A DNA stretch of 64,000 nucleotides from an uncultured Rivibacter sp. (GTDB lineage: Bacteria; Pseudomonadota; Gammaproteobacteria; Burkholderiales; Burkholderiaceae), in contig CAMLNA010000006.1 in the NCBI GenBank assembly GCA_946481025.1, positions 1 through 64,000 of the forward strand, given 5' to 3'. Positions 25,211-33,149 of the stretch are shown here, piece after piece (within the stretch, counting starts at the first letter, position 1; every line of letters begins with the position of its first letter). The notes under the pieces are model-generated. The model was not told the DNA's origin, made no database searches, and worked only from the letters and a program-made list of their open reading frames with translations. Made by a program: the position numbers and the translations under genes.

Positions 25211-25696
25211 TCAGAGCGTGGCCGTCGCGACGGCCGTCAATGCCCGGGTCATGTATTGCCGCACCATGCTGGCCGAGACGCCCAGTTCCTTGCCGATCTC
25301 GGCATAGGTCATCGCATCGAGCTGGCTGTACAGGAAGGCGCGCCGCACCTTCTCGGGCAGCGCATCGAGCGCCGCGTCCACCGCCAGCAGCGCCTCGAGC
25401 ACCAGCGCGCGCTCCTCCGGCGAAGGGTAGGTCGGCTGCGGTGCCAGGGCAAGCGTTTCGAGATAGGCCTGCTCCAGGTCGCGCCGTCGCCAGGTTTCGA
25501 ACAGGACGCGCTTGGCGATCGTCGTGAGCAATGCGCGCGGCTCGCGCACCTGCTCGAGGTCGCGGTGCTGCGCCAGGTGCACGAAAGCCTCGCTGGCCAC
25601 GTCTTCGGCGCCATGGTGCGAGCCGGCGTGACGCCGCATCTGGTCTCTCAGCCAGACGTAGTGCTCGCGGAAGATGCTTTGAAGACGGCCTCGCAT
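25211..25696 (-). CDS. fecI: FecI-type ECF sigma factor
   Basis: A 161-residue extracytoplasmic-function sigma factor of the iron-starvation type. The sigma-2 region (IFREHYVWLRDQMRRHAGSHHGAEDVASEAFVHLAQ) and sigma-4 HTH (DAMTYAEIGKELGVSASMVRQYMTRAL) are clear. The start MRGRLQSIF is preferred; earlier in-frame ATGs add a Pro/Arg-rich stretch unlike the family. It should activate the TonB receptor gene at 21713. It is divergent from hrpG, with 283 bases between the two starts. Confidence 0.92.
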   Translation of the reverse strand: MRGRLQSIFREHYVWLRDQMRRHAGSHHGAEDVASEAFVHLAQHRDLEQVREPRALLTTIAKRVLFETWRRRDLEQAYLETLALAPQPTYPSPEERALVLEALLAVDAALDALPEKVRRAFLYSQLDAMTYAEIGKELGVSASMVRQYMTRALTAVATATL

Positions 25697-25866
25697 GGGA
25701 CTGGGTGGCAGGGGAAGGGGTACAGCCTCCCCAGGAGGCGACCTGCGGCATTGTGACGAAAGCCTCGCCGTTCGCATGCGGGGTGGCACGGATGTGCGGG
25801 CAGTTTTTCACATGCGGGAACGTCATCATGGTTACCGTCAGAACTCCGTCATCGGTCGCGCGCCGC

Positions 25867-25927
25867 TTCGCTATTCGCACTTTTCTTTCGCGGCCACTGT
25901 CACTTTCCCGCGCGAGTTGCACATCCC
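25867..25927 (+). promoter_or_regulatory. PIP/hrp_II box upstream of hrpG
   Basis: TTCGC-N15-TTCGC at 25867-25891, a perfect box. The hexamer CATCCC at 25922-25927, 30 bases downstream, differs from YANNNT only in the last base. It lies 88 bases before the hrpG GTG. HrpG is normally placed above HrpB/HrpX, so a box here would be feedback control. It could also be chance, since the -10 is imperfect. Confidence 0.6.
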
Positions 25928-25979
25928 AGATGGAAGCAGACATTTCGTCCGAAATCGTTCCCGTATCTGGAGGTCCGAA

Positions 25980-26771
25980 GTGAAACTCGTTGCGCTGTTC
26001 GTCAACAAGATCAAGCAGGCGGCCGTGGCCAGGGAGCTGGAGGCTCATGGCGTGGAACTCGCGGTGATGCAGTCGGTCGGCGGCCTGCTGCACACGCTCA
26101 AGCGCGGCGATGTGCAGGCCGTGCTGCTGGAAGACGCCGACACCCAGCTGATCGACTGGCTGGCCATGCTGCAGATGCGCATGGCCGGCGTGGTGCCGGT
26201 GATCGTGGTGGGCGGCGGCAGCGGGCTCGGCATGGCCGAGGCGCTGGCGCATGGCGCCACCGACTATGCCGAATACACCGGCTCGATCGACCAGCTGCTG
26301 GCCCGCCTGCGTGCTCGCGTGGGCAGGTCCGCCGCACCGGCCAGCCAATACATGGAAGTGGGCCCGTATGCGTTGCACGCGGCCAGCTCTGCGGTGTTCC
26401 GCGACGGTGTGGAGATCAACCTCACCGCACGGGAGTTCGCGCTGGCCTGGGTGCTGTTCTCGAGCGCGGGCCGCGTGGTCAGCGCATCGAGCCTGGCCGC
26501 GCGGGTGTGGGGCCGCTCGACCGACGTGTGCAAGCGCACGCTCGAGCAGCACATCTACCGGCTGCGCCGCAAGCTTTGCACCAACGGCATGGATTCCATG
26601 ATCCGCATCCATGCCATCTACAGCATCGGCTACCGCCTCGACCTCATGACGCATGGCCGTTCGCCCGGGCCGGCCACCGATTTCGGCATCGACTCCCGCC
26701 CCATGGGGCTGCTGCCGGAGCTGCCGCCGGCACGGCAAGGCACCGGCACGGGCCTGTGGGGCGAGCTGTGA
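25980..26771 (+). CDS. hrpG: OmpR-family master regulator of hrp genes (HrpG)
   Basis: A 263-residue response regulator, the same length as Xanthomonas HrpG. The GTG start has GGAGGT six bases upstream (25969-25974). The N-terminal receiver is present (VKLVALFVNKIKQAAVARELEAHGVELAVMQSV; AVLLEDADTQLIDWLAML). The C-terminal winged helix (INLTAREFALAWVLFSSAGRVVSASSLAARVWGRSTDVCKRTLEQHIYRLRRKL then IRIHAIYSIGYRL) is typical. HrpG activates hrpB/hrpX in plant-like conditions. No sensor kinase gene is adjacent. It has a tail of about 35 Pro/Gly-rich residues. Confidence 0.92.
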   Translation: MKLVALFVNKIKQAAVARELEAHGVELAVMQSVGGLLHTLKRGDVQAVLLEDADTQLIDWLAMLQMRMAGVVPVIVVGGGSGLGMAEALAHGATDYAEYTGSIDQLLARLRARVGRSAAPASQYMEVGPYALHAASSAVFRDGVEINLTAREFALAWVLFSSAGRVVSASSLAARVWGRSTDVCKRTLEQHIYRLRRKLCTNGMDSMIRIHAIYSIGYRLDLMTHGRSPGPATDFGIDSRPMGLLPELPPARQGTGTGLWGEL

Positions 26772-26799
26772 AGGCGTCACGTCATTCCACGCGGCGCTT

Positions 26800-27255
26800 T
26801 CACGCACGGATCCAGAAGTAGTCTCCCGCACAGATTCCGATGAACATTTCGTCGGTGGAGTTCGCGATGTTGTCGCGCCAGTAGCGGCCGTGCTCCGCGT
26901 AGTGCGTCATCGTTTCGGCGAGCCAGGGGCCGTCGATCGAGTCGCCCATCGGCACGCGAACGATGAGCACGATGCCGCCGGTGTCGGCGTTGAGCCCGAG
27001 CTGCGCCTGGTCCTGCGCATACACGCTCAGGTTCGCTTCCAGCAGCAGGCGGAAGATGCGCATCGTGCGCCCCGCCGTGACGATGCCGTAGTGGAAGTTG
27101 AGGTACATCGCGCCCGGGTCGTTCGCGAAGTTCGCGAGATGCACCTCGAAGCCTTCGACTTCGATGGTCCCGCGCTTGAGCACCGCCTCGGCGTCGGGCA
27201 GGTCGATGACCCGGCACAGGTCGCGCACCAGCGACTGGTAGCGTTCGAAGCTCAT
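26800..27255 (-). CDS. Class I T3SS chaperone, CesT-like (candidate HpaB)
   Basis: A 151-residue acidic protein with the CesT fold pattern: FERYQSLVRDLCRVIDLPDAE, IEVEGFEVHLANFANDPGAMYLNFHYGIV, MRIFRLLLEANLSVYAQDQAQLGLNADTGGIVLIVRVP. It follows the HpaA-like gene with an ATGA overlap and ends the hrcV operon. Xanthomonas HpaB (about 160 residues, acidic, general effector chaperone) is at the equivalent end of the hrpD operon, so HpaB is the best guess. Another chaperone-like gene is at 17456. Confidence 0.82.
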   Translation of the reverse strand: MSFERYQSLVRDLCRVIDLPDAEAVLKRGTIEVEGFEVHLANFANDPGAMYLNFHYGIVTAGRTMRIFRLLLEANLSVYAQDQAQLGLNADTGGIVLIVRVPMGDSIDGPWLAETMTHYAEHGRYWRDNIANSTDEMFIGICAGDYFWIRA

Positions 27256-28151
27256 GCTGACGGGGCGGCCATGCCGCTCATCAGGAGCGTCCGGCACGAC
27301 AGCTCGATGCGGCTGCAGGCCTGCTGGGCCTGTTCCGCGGTGCGCGGCCGATCGGCATTGAGCAGTTTCAGCGGCAGCAGCAGGTTGCGGTTCTGCTGGG
27401 CCTCGTCGGGCAGGGCCAGGCCCTGCGGCTTCGCACCGGCGGGCCGGCCTTCGAGCAGCACCTGCTTCACCCGCTCGAGCGTTGCGAGCGCTCCCCCCTC
27501 CCCGCCCGACTCCTGGCCCTTCACCAGGTAGGCGCGCACCGCGGCCATCTGCAGGCTGGCGGCACCCGGCATGTTGGTGGCCAGCAGCGCGCCGACCAGG
27601 GCGCGAGCCAGCTCGCCGGCTCGCACCGGAGCGGTTGGGGCCGGCGGCGCCCAGAGCGCCTGCGCATCCGCGCCGCAGGCGGCCTGCAGCGCCGGGAGCA
27701 GGGCGCGAGCACCGGCATCGGGCTGCGCCCGGGCGCCCAGGCGCCATTGCATCGCATGCTGCTGCCGCTGCCGCGACTCGTGCTCGTGCATGCCTTCGTC
27801 CGGTTGGTCATGCGTGCCCATCGCGTCGAAGTCCATGGCCGCGGCACGTTCGTCGTCGTCGATGGCCGAGGACTGCCCCAGCAGCGGCATGTTGAGCGCA
27901 ACGCCGTGTTCGGGGTCATGGTCCACCCCGGGCGGATGCGGCGGCCTGCGGCGCAGCGGCACCGGACGGCGCGGCGGCGGCGGCGCGGGCGCACGGCCCA
28001 GGCGGAACACATAGCTGCCGAACTGCCCGCGCTGGCCTGCGCCGTGGTGGGCATGCTGGGTGCGTGCCTCCGGCCGCCGCGCTTCAGCGGCAGCCTGGGC
28101 AGCGGCCGCCTGGGCAGCCGCCTGCGCATGGCGGACCGGTGTCGTGCTCAC
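27252..28151 (-). CDS. hpaA: HpaA-like T3SS export-control protein
   Basis: A 299-residue protein between hrcS and the chaperone gene, the place of hpaA in Xanthomonas and Ralstonia. The GTG start overlaps the hrcS stop (GTGA). The N-terminal third is basic and disordered (Ala/Gln, then PPPPRRPVPLRRRPPHPP), then an acidic patch (DDDERAAAMDFDAMGTHDQPDEG). The C-terminal half is helical (NRNLLLPLKLLNADRPRTAEQAQQACSRIELSC). HpaA binds HpaB and controls effector exit. Assignment is mainly positional and by length. Confidence 0.72.
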   Translation of the reverse strand: MSTTPVRHAQAAAQAAAAQAAAEARRPEARTQHAHHGAGQRGQFGSYVFRLGRAPAPPPPRRPVPLRRRPPHPPGVDHDPEHGVALNMPLLGQSSAIDDDERAAAMDFDAMGTHDQPDEGMHEHESRQRQQHAMQWRLGARAQPDAGARALLPALQAACGADAQALWAPPAPTAPVRAGELARALVGALLATNMPGAASLQMAAVRAYLVKGQESGGEGGALATLERVKQVLLEGRPAGAKPQGLALPDEAQQNRNLLLPLKLLNADRPRTAEQAQQACSRIELSCRTLLMSGMAAPSA

Positions 28152-28408
28152 AGGAACATCGCCGCCAGCAGGTTCTCGGAGAAGCGCAGCAGCGTCGAGC
28201 CGGCCCACGGTGCGCAGATCGCCACCACCACGGTGACGGCCAGCAGCTTGATGCCCTGCGAGATGCTGGAGTCCTGCAGCGACGTGACCGCCTGCACGAA
28301 CGAGATCAGCAGGCCCACGATGGCCGACACGGCCACCGCCGGCAGCGACAGCAGCAGGCACATCATGAGCGCTTCGGAAGTGAGGCGGATGACGTTTTCG
28401 TAGTGCAT
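28148..28408 (-). CDS. hrcS: T3SS export apparatus protein HrcS (SctS)
   Basis: An 86-residue protein with two membrane helices (LMMCLLLSLPAVAVSAIVGLLISF and IKLLAVTVVVAICAPWAGSTLL) joined by the QAVTSLQDSSISQ loop diagnostic for SctS/FliQ. It forms the export gate with HrcR and HrcT. It overlaps hpaA by four bases and follows hrcR by six. Confidence 0.96.
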   Translation of the reverse strand: MHYENVIRLTSEALMMCLLLSLPAVAVSAIVGLLISFVQAVTSLQDSSISQGIKLLAVTVVVAICAPWAGSTLLRFSENLLAAMFL

Positions 28409-28414
28409 GGCGTA

Positions 28415-29077
28415 TCAGCGGTAGGTGAGCACGAGCCCGTGGATCAGCTTGGACCACCCGTCGAGCACCACGAACAGCAGCAGCTTGAACGGAATGGCCA
28501 CGTTGGTGGGAGTGACCTGCGACAGCCCCATGGCGAGCAGCACGTTGGCGATCACCAGGTCGATCACGATGAAGGCGAGGTAGAGCAGGAATCCGATGCG
28601 GAATGCGGCGGTCAGCTCGGTGAGCAGGAAGGCCGGCGCCAGCACGAGCAGGTCGTCCTTCTTGAGCTGCGCGGCGCGCTCGGGCGGCCAGATGGCCGCG
28701 GCCGACTTCAGGAAGAACGCCTTCTCGGCCGCATCGGCGTGCTTGTCGAGAAAGCGGCGGAACGGCTCGCGCGCGGCGTCGGCCGCACCCAGGATCTGCT
28801 GCGCGTTCGACTGCACGCCGGTGGGCGACGAGATGCGCATGTGCTCGGAAGCCTCCATCAGCACCGGCGCCATCACGTAGCAAGAGACGATCATCGCCAC
28901 GCCGTTGAGCACCATGTTGGGCGGCACCTGCTGCACGCCGATGGCGTTGCGCAGCAGGCCCAGCACCACGGCGATCTTGGTGTACGACGTGACCACCATG
29001 GCCGCGAAGGGCAGCACCGCCATCGCGGCCAGCACCAGGAACAGCGAGACCGGATCGGCGCTGGGCAGCGGCATCAT
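28415..29077 (-). CDS. hrcR: T3SS export apparatus protein HrcR (SctR)
   Basis: A 220-residue polytopic inner-membrane protein of the gate pore. The signature VVLGLLRNAIGVQQVPPNMVLNGVAMIVSCYVMAP and the C-terminal LPFAAMVVTSYTK/QVTPTNVAIPFKLLLFVVLDGWSKL match SctR/FliP. It starts MMPLPSADP, overlapping the hrcQ stop (ATGA). The flagellar homologue FliP is at 49988 in this window. Confidence 0.96.
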   Translation of the reverse strand: MMPLPSADPVSLFLVLAAMAVLPFAAMVVTSYTKIAVVLGLLRNAIGVQQVPPNMVLNGVAMIVSCYVMAPVLMEASEHMRISSPTGVQSNAQQILGAADAAREPFRRFLDKHADAAEKAFFLKSAAAIWPPERAAQLKKDDLLVLAPAFLLTELTAAFRIGFLLYLAFIVIDLVIANVLLAMGLSQVTPTNVAIPFKLLLFVVLDGWSKLIHGLVLTYR

Positions 29078-30114
29078 GACGCGGCACCCATCCTCACGAT
29101 GCGCACGCCCAACTGGTCGCCGATGGCCACCAGCTGGCCGACGCCCAGCGTCTGCCCGTGGCACACCAGCCGCACCGAAGCCTCCAGCAAGGCCACGTCG
29201 AGCTCGATCACCGAGCCTTCGCCCAGGCTGGCCAGCTCACCCAGGCCCACGCGCGCGCTGTCGATCTCGAAGGCCACCGGGACCTGCAGGTCCTCGATGC
29301 CGGCAGGCGCGCGGGACAGGTCCACGGCGGCCTGCGCGGCTCCTTCGTCGACGAGGCCAGGGGGCGCCGCCAGATGGGCGCGTGATTGATCGATGTCGAG
29401 ATCCGCATGTGCTTGCATCGTGATTCCCAGTCCGAACTTCAAGGTGGCTCGCCATCGCGAGCCGCTGCGGCGCGCCGCCCCGCACAGCACCACGTCGCCT
29501 GCGCACAGGTCGTGCAGCCGCTGCCGGCGGATGAGCCGCTCGAAAAGCGTGATGCGCATCGGCACCCGCAGCGCGGCGACGCGCCGCAGGTCGGGCGCCA
29601 CGTCGTCGCGCAGCACCGCGTCGAAGTGGGCCGCGAGCGGGCTGTCCAGCCGCACCAGCGACACCTCTGCCTGCCCCTGCGCCACGCAGGGCAAGGCACA
29701 GGCGGCCACCGCCTGCGGCGGATAGCGCCGCACCGCGCGCACCTGCGCGCCCGGCAGCAGCGGCGCGAGCAGCTGCGCGAAAGGCGCCAGCAGCGCATCG
29801 GTCACTTCACGTGCGAGGCCGGCATCGGACAGGCTCGCGGCCATCTGCAGCGCCGGCCATTGCGCCGGGTCCAGCGCCACGTCGGCGCTGCCGTGGGCGC
29901 AGCGGATGTCCAGCGACAGCAGGTCGGTGGGCGGGCGCCGCGGGTACACCTGCACGCCCTCCACGCCGGCCACCTGCGACAGCCAGACCTGGAAGCGGCG
30001 GTCGAAGCCGACGCGGGCCGCGCGTGCGGCCGACGGCAGCAGCGAGGGCAGCCGGCGCGCAATGCTCTCGACCTGCACGGGGCGTGGAGCATTGGGCGCG
30101 GGCTCGACCTTCAT
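29074..30114 (-). CDS. hrcQ: T3SS sorting-platform/C-ring protein HrcQ (SctQ)
   Basis: A 346-residue single-chain SctQ, the counterpart of FliM/FliN. The C-terminal SpoA domain is clear (VAFEIDSARVGLGELASLGEGSVIELDVALLEASVRLVCHGQTLGVGQLVAIGDQLGVRIVRM), and a less conserved N-terminal two-thirds precedes it. The start MKVEPAPN overlaps the hpaP stop by ATGA. An upstream in-frame extension was rejected because it runs through hpaP. Confidence 0.92.
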   Translation of the reverse strand: MKVEPAPNAPRPVQVESIARRLPSLLPSAARAARVGFDRRFQVWLSQVAGVEGVQVYPRRPPTDLLSLDIRCAHGSADVALDPAQWPALQMAASLSDAGLAREVTDALLAPFAQLLAPLLPGAQVRAVRRYPPQAVAACALPCVAQGQAEVSLVRLDSPLAAHFDAVLRDDVAPDLRRVAALRVPMRITLFERLIRRQRLHDLCAGDVVLCGAARRSGSRWRATLKFGLGITMQAHADLDIDQSRAHLAAPPGLVDEGAAQAAVDLSRAPAGIEDLQVPVAFEIDSARVGLGELASLGEGSVIELDVALLEASVRLVCHGQTLGVGQLVAIGDQLGVRIVRMGAAS

Positions 30115-30818
30115 GTGACCTCGATGTCTATGCCGTGGGGCAGGTTGGGCAGGCGCTCGAGCTGTTCGAGCAGTCCTTGCCGATACCGGCAGACTAGGTG
30201 GTGCGACTGCGGCGACTGGGTGATGAAGCGAAGCGAGAGCCAGTGCTGCGAAAGGCTCAGCCGCAGGTCGGTCTCGGGCAGCACCTGCGGGTCCATCGGC
30301 AGCGTGACGGTCCAGTTCACGAACGATGGCGCGGCGCGCGCGCACAGGTTCGCGATGGTCTGCGCCATCTCCTGCGGCCAGGGGTCCTGCTCGAGGCTCA
30401 CGGCCGCCGGGCCATCGGCGTCCATGCCGGCGGACGGACCGTCATCGGGCGGCTCCTGCGCGGCGGCCAGCTGGTGCGGCTCGATGGCCGCCGCGGCGAG
30501 CGGCTCGACGGGCGCGGGCTCGTCGTCGCACGCCTGCGCCTCCTCGACCAGCCGGGGAAGCAGTTGCGAGGCGGCCGCCGGCATCGCCGGCGCGGACGCA
30601 GGTGCGGGCCCAGGGGCAGGGGCCGAAGACGGCGGCGCGAGCGCCACCGGCTCGGCCCGCCGCGCCGGCCCGGCCAGCGTACGGCGGAACCGGTCGGCCG
30701 ACTGCGCGGCAGCCACCTGCGCCGCGTTGCGCGGGCCCTGCTGTTGCTGCTGCTGGAGCTGCGCGATCTCCTCCGCGCTCAGCACGCGCAGGGGCCGGCG
30801 GCTTTCGGTGCGCGACAT
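30111..30818 (-). CDS. hpaP: T3SS substrate-switch protein HpaP/HpaC (SctP)
   Basis: A 235-residue protein between hrcV and hrcQ, as hpaP (Ralstonia) and hpaC (Xanthomonas) are. It has an N-terminal poly-Gln tract (six Gln), an Ala/Pro-rich disordered middle and a C-terminal T3S4-like domain (VNWTVTLPMDPQVLPETDLRLSLSQHWLSLRFITQSPQS). SctP switches export from pilus and rod subunits to translocators and effectors. The flagellar analogue is FliK at 53794. Confidence 0.88.
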   Translation of the reverse strand: MSRTESRRPLRVLSAEEIAQLQQQQQQGPRNAAQVAAAQSADRFRRTLAGPARRAEPVALAPPSSAPAPGPAPASAPAMPAAASQLLPRLVEEAQACDDEPAPVEPLAAAAIEPHQLAAAQEPPDDGPSAGMDADGPAAVSLEQDPWPQEMAQTIANLCARAAPSFVNWTVTLPMDPQVLPETDLRLSLSQHWLSLRFITQSPQSHHLVCRYRQGLLEQLERLPNLPHGIDIEVT

Positions 30819-30837
30819 GCCCGGGCCTGCTGCGCCG

Positions 30838-32892
30838 TCAGCCGCTCACGCGGCCGATGGGCCGCAGCTCGACGAGGCTGCCCAGCTCCTGGAACGAGTA
30901 CACGCGCAGCCAGTCGAGGCGGGCCTCGATCATCTTGCGCACGTAGCGCCGGATGTCCATCGACGTGACCAGCGCGACGCCCTGCGCCGGGGTGCCGGCG
31001 ATGGAGGCGATGCGCTCCGTGAGCGCCATGGCGTTTTCCGGCGGCATGGCGAGGTAGTTGCCCGCCGGCGTGGGCTTGATGCACTGGCGGATGGCCTGCT
31101 CGATGCCCGGGTCCAGCAGGATCGCCGACAGGTGGCCGTTGCCGGCCGACGCCTCGAAGGCCAGGTAGCGCCCCAGGTCGCCGCGCACGTATTCGGTGAG
31201 CAGCAGCATGTCCTTTTCCTTCGGACCCCAGGCGATGAGGCTTTCGAAGATGGTGCGCACGTTGCGGATGGGGACCTGCTCCTCCAGCAGCCGGCGCAGC
31301 ACCTCGGCCGTGCGCTGCAGCGGCAGGATCTTCTGCACTTCGGCCACGAGCCCCGGGTACTCGGGCGACACGCGGTCGATGACCCACTGCACCTCCTGCA
31401 CGCCCATGAACATGTGCGCATGGCGGCGCAGCACGCCGAACACCTGCGCGGCGATCACGTGCTCCAGGTCCATGCAGGCATCGCCGCGCTGTGCCTCCGG
31501 CACCGCCGCGGGCTGCAGCCAGAGCGACTCGGTCATGCCGAGGATGGGCCCGTGCCGCTCGGCGCCGGCCGCCAGCGGCGAGGCCGGGTCGGTGACCAGG
31601 AGCATGCGCCCGGGCACGTTGTGCTGGCTGGTCGGCACGTCGTTGAGCAGCACGTCGAACCGGTGGCCGCTCAGCTCGTTGGAGACCCACATCGCCGCGC
31701 CGGGGAACGGCAGGCCCAGGTGAGCCTGCAGCTTGCTGCGCTCGGCCTCGAGCGCCGTGTCGAGCCGGTCGGCCTCGAGCAGTTCGCCCAGCGGGCGCGA
31801 CATGCGGATGGCCAGCGGCTTGGCGAAGTGCGGCGGCTGCTGCAGGATGGCGGGCGCCTCGCCCTTGCCGCCCTCGCGCTGCAGCGCGCTGATGGGCTTG
31901 GAGATCGCGTTGGCCTCTTCCTTGCGCTGGCGCTTGCTCAGCATGTGGGCAGCGACGCCCAGGCCCGCGGCCAGCAGCAGGAACTGCAGCGCCGGAAAGC
32001 CCGGCACCAGCGCGAAGGCCATCGTCAGCGCGCCGGCGAGGTAGATCGCGCGCGGCGTGCGCGTGAGCTGGGCGCTGATCTCCTGGCCGAGCGAGCGCGG
32101 CTTCTTCTCGTGTTCGTCGGCCACGCGGGTGATCAGCACGCCGGCGGCCACGCAGATGAACAGCGACGGGATCTGCGACACCATCGCGTCGCCGATGGAC
32201 AGCACCGCGAAGCGGTTGGCGGCTTCGCCGCCGGTCATGCCGTGGTAGAGCACGCCCACCACGATGCCGGCCAGGATGTTGACCAGCGTGATGATGAGGC
32301 CGGCGATCGCATCGCCCTTCACGAACTTCATCGCGCCGTCCATGCCGCCGTGCATCTGGCTTTCCATGGCCAGCATGGCGCGCTTGCGCCGGGCCTCGTC
32401 GCCGGTCATGAGGCCGGCGCGCAGGTCGGCGTCGATGCTCATCTGCTTGCCGGGCATCGCGTCGAGCGTGAAGCGCGCGCCGACCTCGGCCACGCGCTCC
32501 GAGCCCTTCGAGATGACGATGAACTGCACCACCGTGATGATGATGAACACCACGATGCCCACCACGAGGTTGCCCCCCACGACGAGGTTGCCGAAGCTTT
32601 CGATCAGGTGGCCCGCGTCGGCGTGCAGCAGGATGGCCTTGGTGGACGCGATGTTCAGCGACAGCCGGAACAGCGTGGTGAACAGCAGCAGCGACGGGAA
32701 GGTCGACAGCGACACCGCGTTCGGGATGAACAGCGTGGTCATCAGCAGCAGCACCGACACCGCGATGTTGATGGCCAGCAGCGTGTCGATCAGCGCCGTG
32801 GGCAGCGGCAGGATCATCAGGGCGACGATCGCCACGATGAGCACGGCCATCGTGAGGTCGTTGCCCATGGTGGGGTTGAGGCGAAGTGCCAT
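30838..32892 (-). CDS. hrcV: T3SS export gate protein HrcV (SctV)
   Basis: A 684-residue inner-membrane protein whose cytoplasmic domain forms the nonameric export ring. The start at MALRLNPTMG has GGAG seven bases upstream; a TTG codon at 32913 is the alternative. The N-terminal half has about eight membrane helices, with VFIIITVVQFIVISKGSERVAEVGARFTLDAMPGKQMSIDADLRAG, the SctV/FlhA signature. The cytoplasmic half follows (ALRLEVERSK-like; PILGMTESLWLQPA; RTIFESLIAWGPKEKD). It is the first gene behind the promoter at 32962. Confidence 0.97.
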   Translation of the reverse strand: MALRLNPTMGNDLTMAVLIVAIVALMILPLPTALIDTLLAINIAVSVLLLMTTLFIPNAVSLSTFPSLLLFTTLFRLSLNIASTKAILLHADAGHLIESFGNLVVGGNLVVGIVVFIIITVVQFIVISKGSERVAEVGARFTLDAMPGKQMSIDADLRAGLMTGDEARRKRAMLAMESQMHGGMDGAMKFVKGDAIAGLIITLVNILAGIVVGVLYHGMTGGEAANRFAVLSIGDAMVSQIPSLFICVAAGVLITRVADEHEKKPRSLGQEISAQLTRTPRAIYLAGALTMAFALVPGFPALQFLLLAAGLGVAAHMLSKRQRKEEANAISKPISALQREGGKGEAPAILQQPPHFAKPLAIRMSRPLGELLEADRLDTALEAERSKLQAHLGLPFPGAAMWVSNELSGHRFDVLLNDVPTSQHNVPGRMLLVTDPASPLAAGAERHGPILGMTESLWLQPAAVPEAQRGDACMDLEHVIAAQVFGVLRRHAHMFMGVQEVQWVIDRVSPEYPGLVAEVQKILPLQRTAEVLRRLLEEQVPIRNVRTIFESLIAWGPKEKDMLLLTEYVRGDLGRYLAFEASAGNGHLSAILLDPGIEQAIRQCIKPTPAGNYLAMPPENAMALTERIASIAGTPAQGVALVTSMDIRRYVRKMIEARLDWLRVYSFQELGSLVELRPIGRVSG

Positions 32893-32961
32893 GACGGTCT
32901 CCAGGTGGGGCAAGGCGCCCGGGGGGCGGCCTAGGCAGACGGGCCGACCCGCGGGTGAGCC

Positions 32962-33023
32962 AATCTATTGAGGCCGGCGCCTCGCGCCCGAGGCGCATGC
33001 GAAGGACGGCCCGGGGGCGCGAA
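32962..33023 (-). promoter_or_regulatory. PIP/hrp_II box and -10 of the hrcV operon
   Basis: Minus-strand TTCGC-N15-TTCGC at 32999-33023 and TAGATT (YANNNT) at 32962-32967, 31 bases apart. The same TAGATT is used at hrcU and at the GNAT gene. It is back to back with the effector box at 33047, 23 bases between. Confidence 0.93.
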
Positions 33024-33046
33024 ACCGCACCGCGCGAGGCCAGGAC

Positions 33047-33107
33047 TTCGCACCAGACTGCAACCTTTCGGCTTGATGACAGGGCACGCACGTGGTGCGG
33101 ACACCAT
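33047..33107 (+). promoter_or_regulatory. PIP/hrp_II box and -10 of the 760-residue gene
   Basis: TTCGC-N15-TTCGG at 33047-33071 and CACCAT (YANNNT) at 33102-33107, 30 bases apart. It points to the gene at 33150 and strongly suggests that this gene belongs to the T3SS regulon. Confidence 0.92.
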
Positions 33108-33149
33108 TTCGGTGCCACTCAATCCACTTGCGAAAAGGGAAGCACCGTC

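Noticed and set aside
29386..32934. Very long plus-strand open frame (1182 codons) opposite hrcV, hpaP and hrcQ
   Set aside because: It is rich in His, Arg and Gln and mirrors the codon structure of hrcV/hrcQ on the other strand. It has no ribosome-binding site and no domain; it is a shadow frame caused by high GC.
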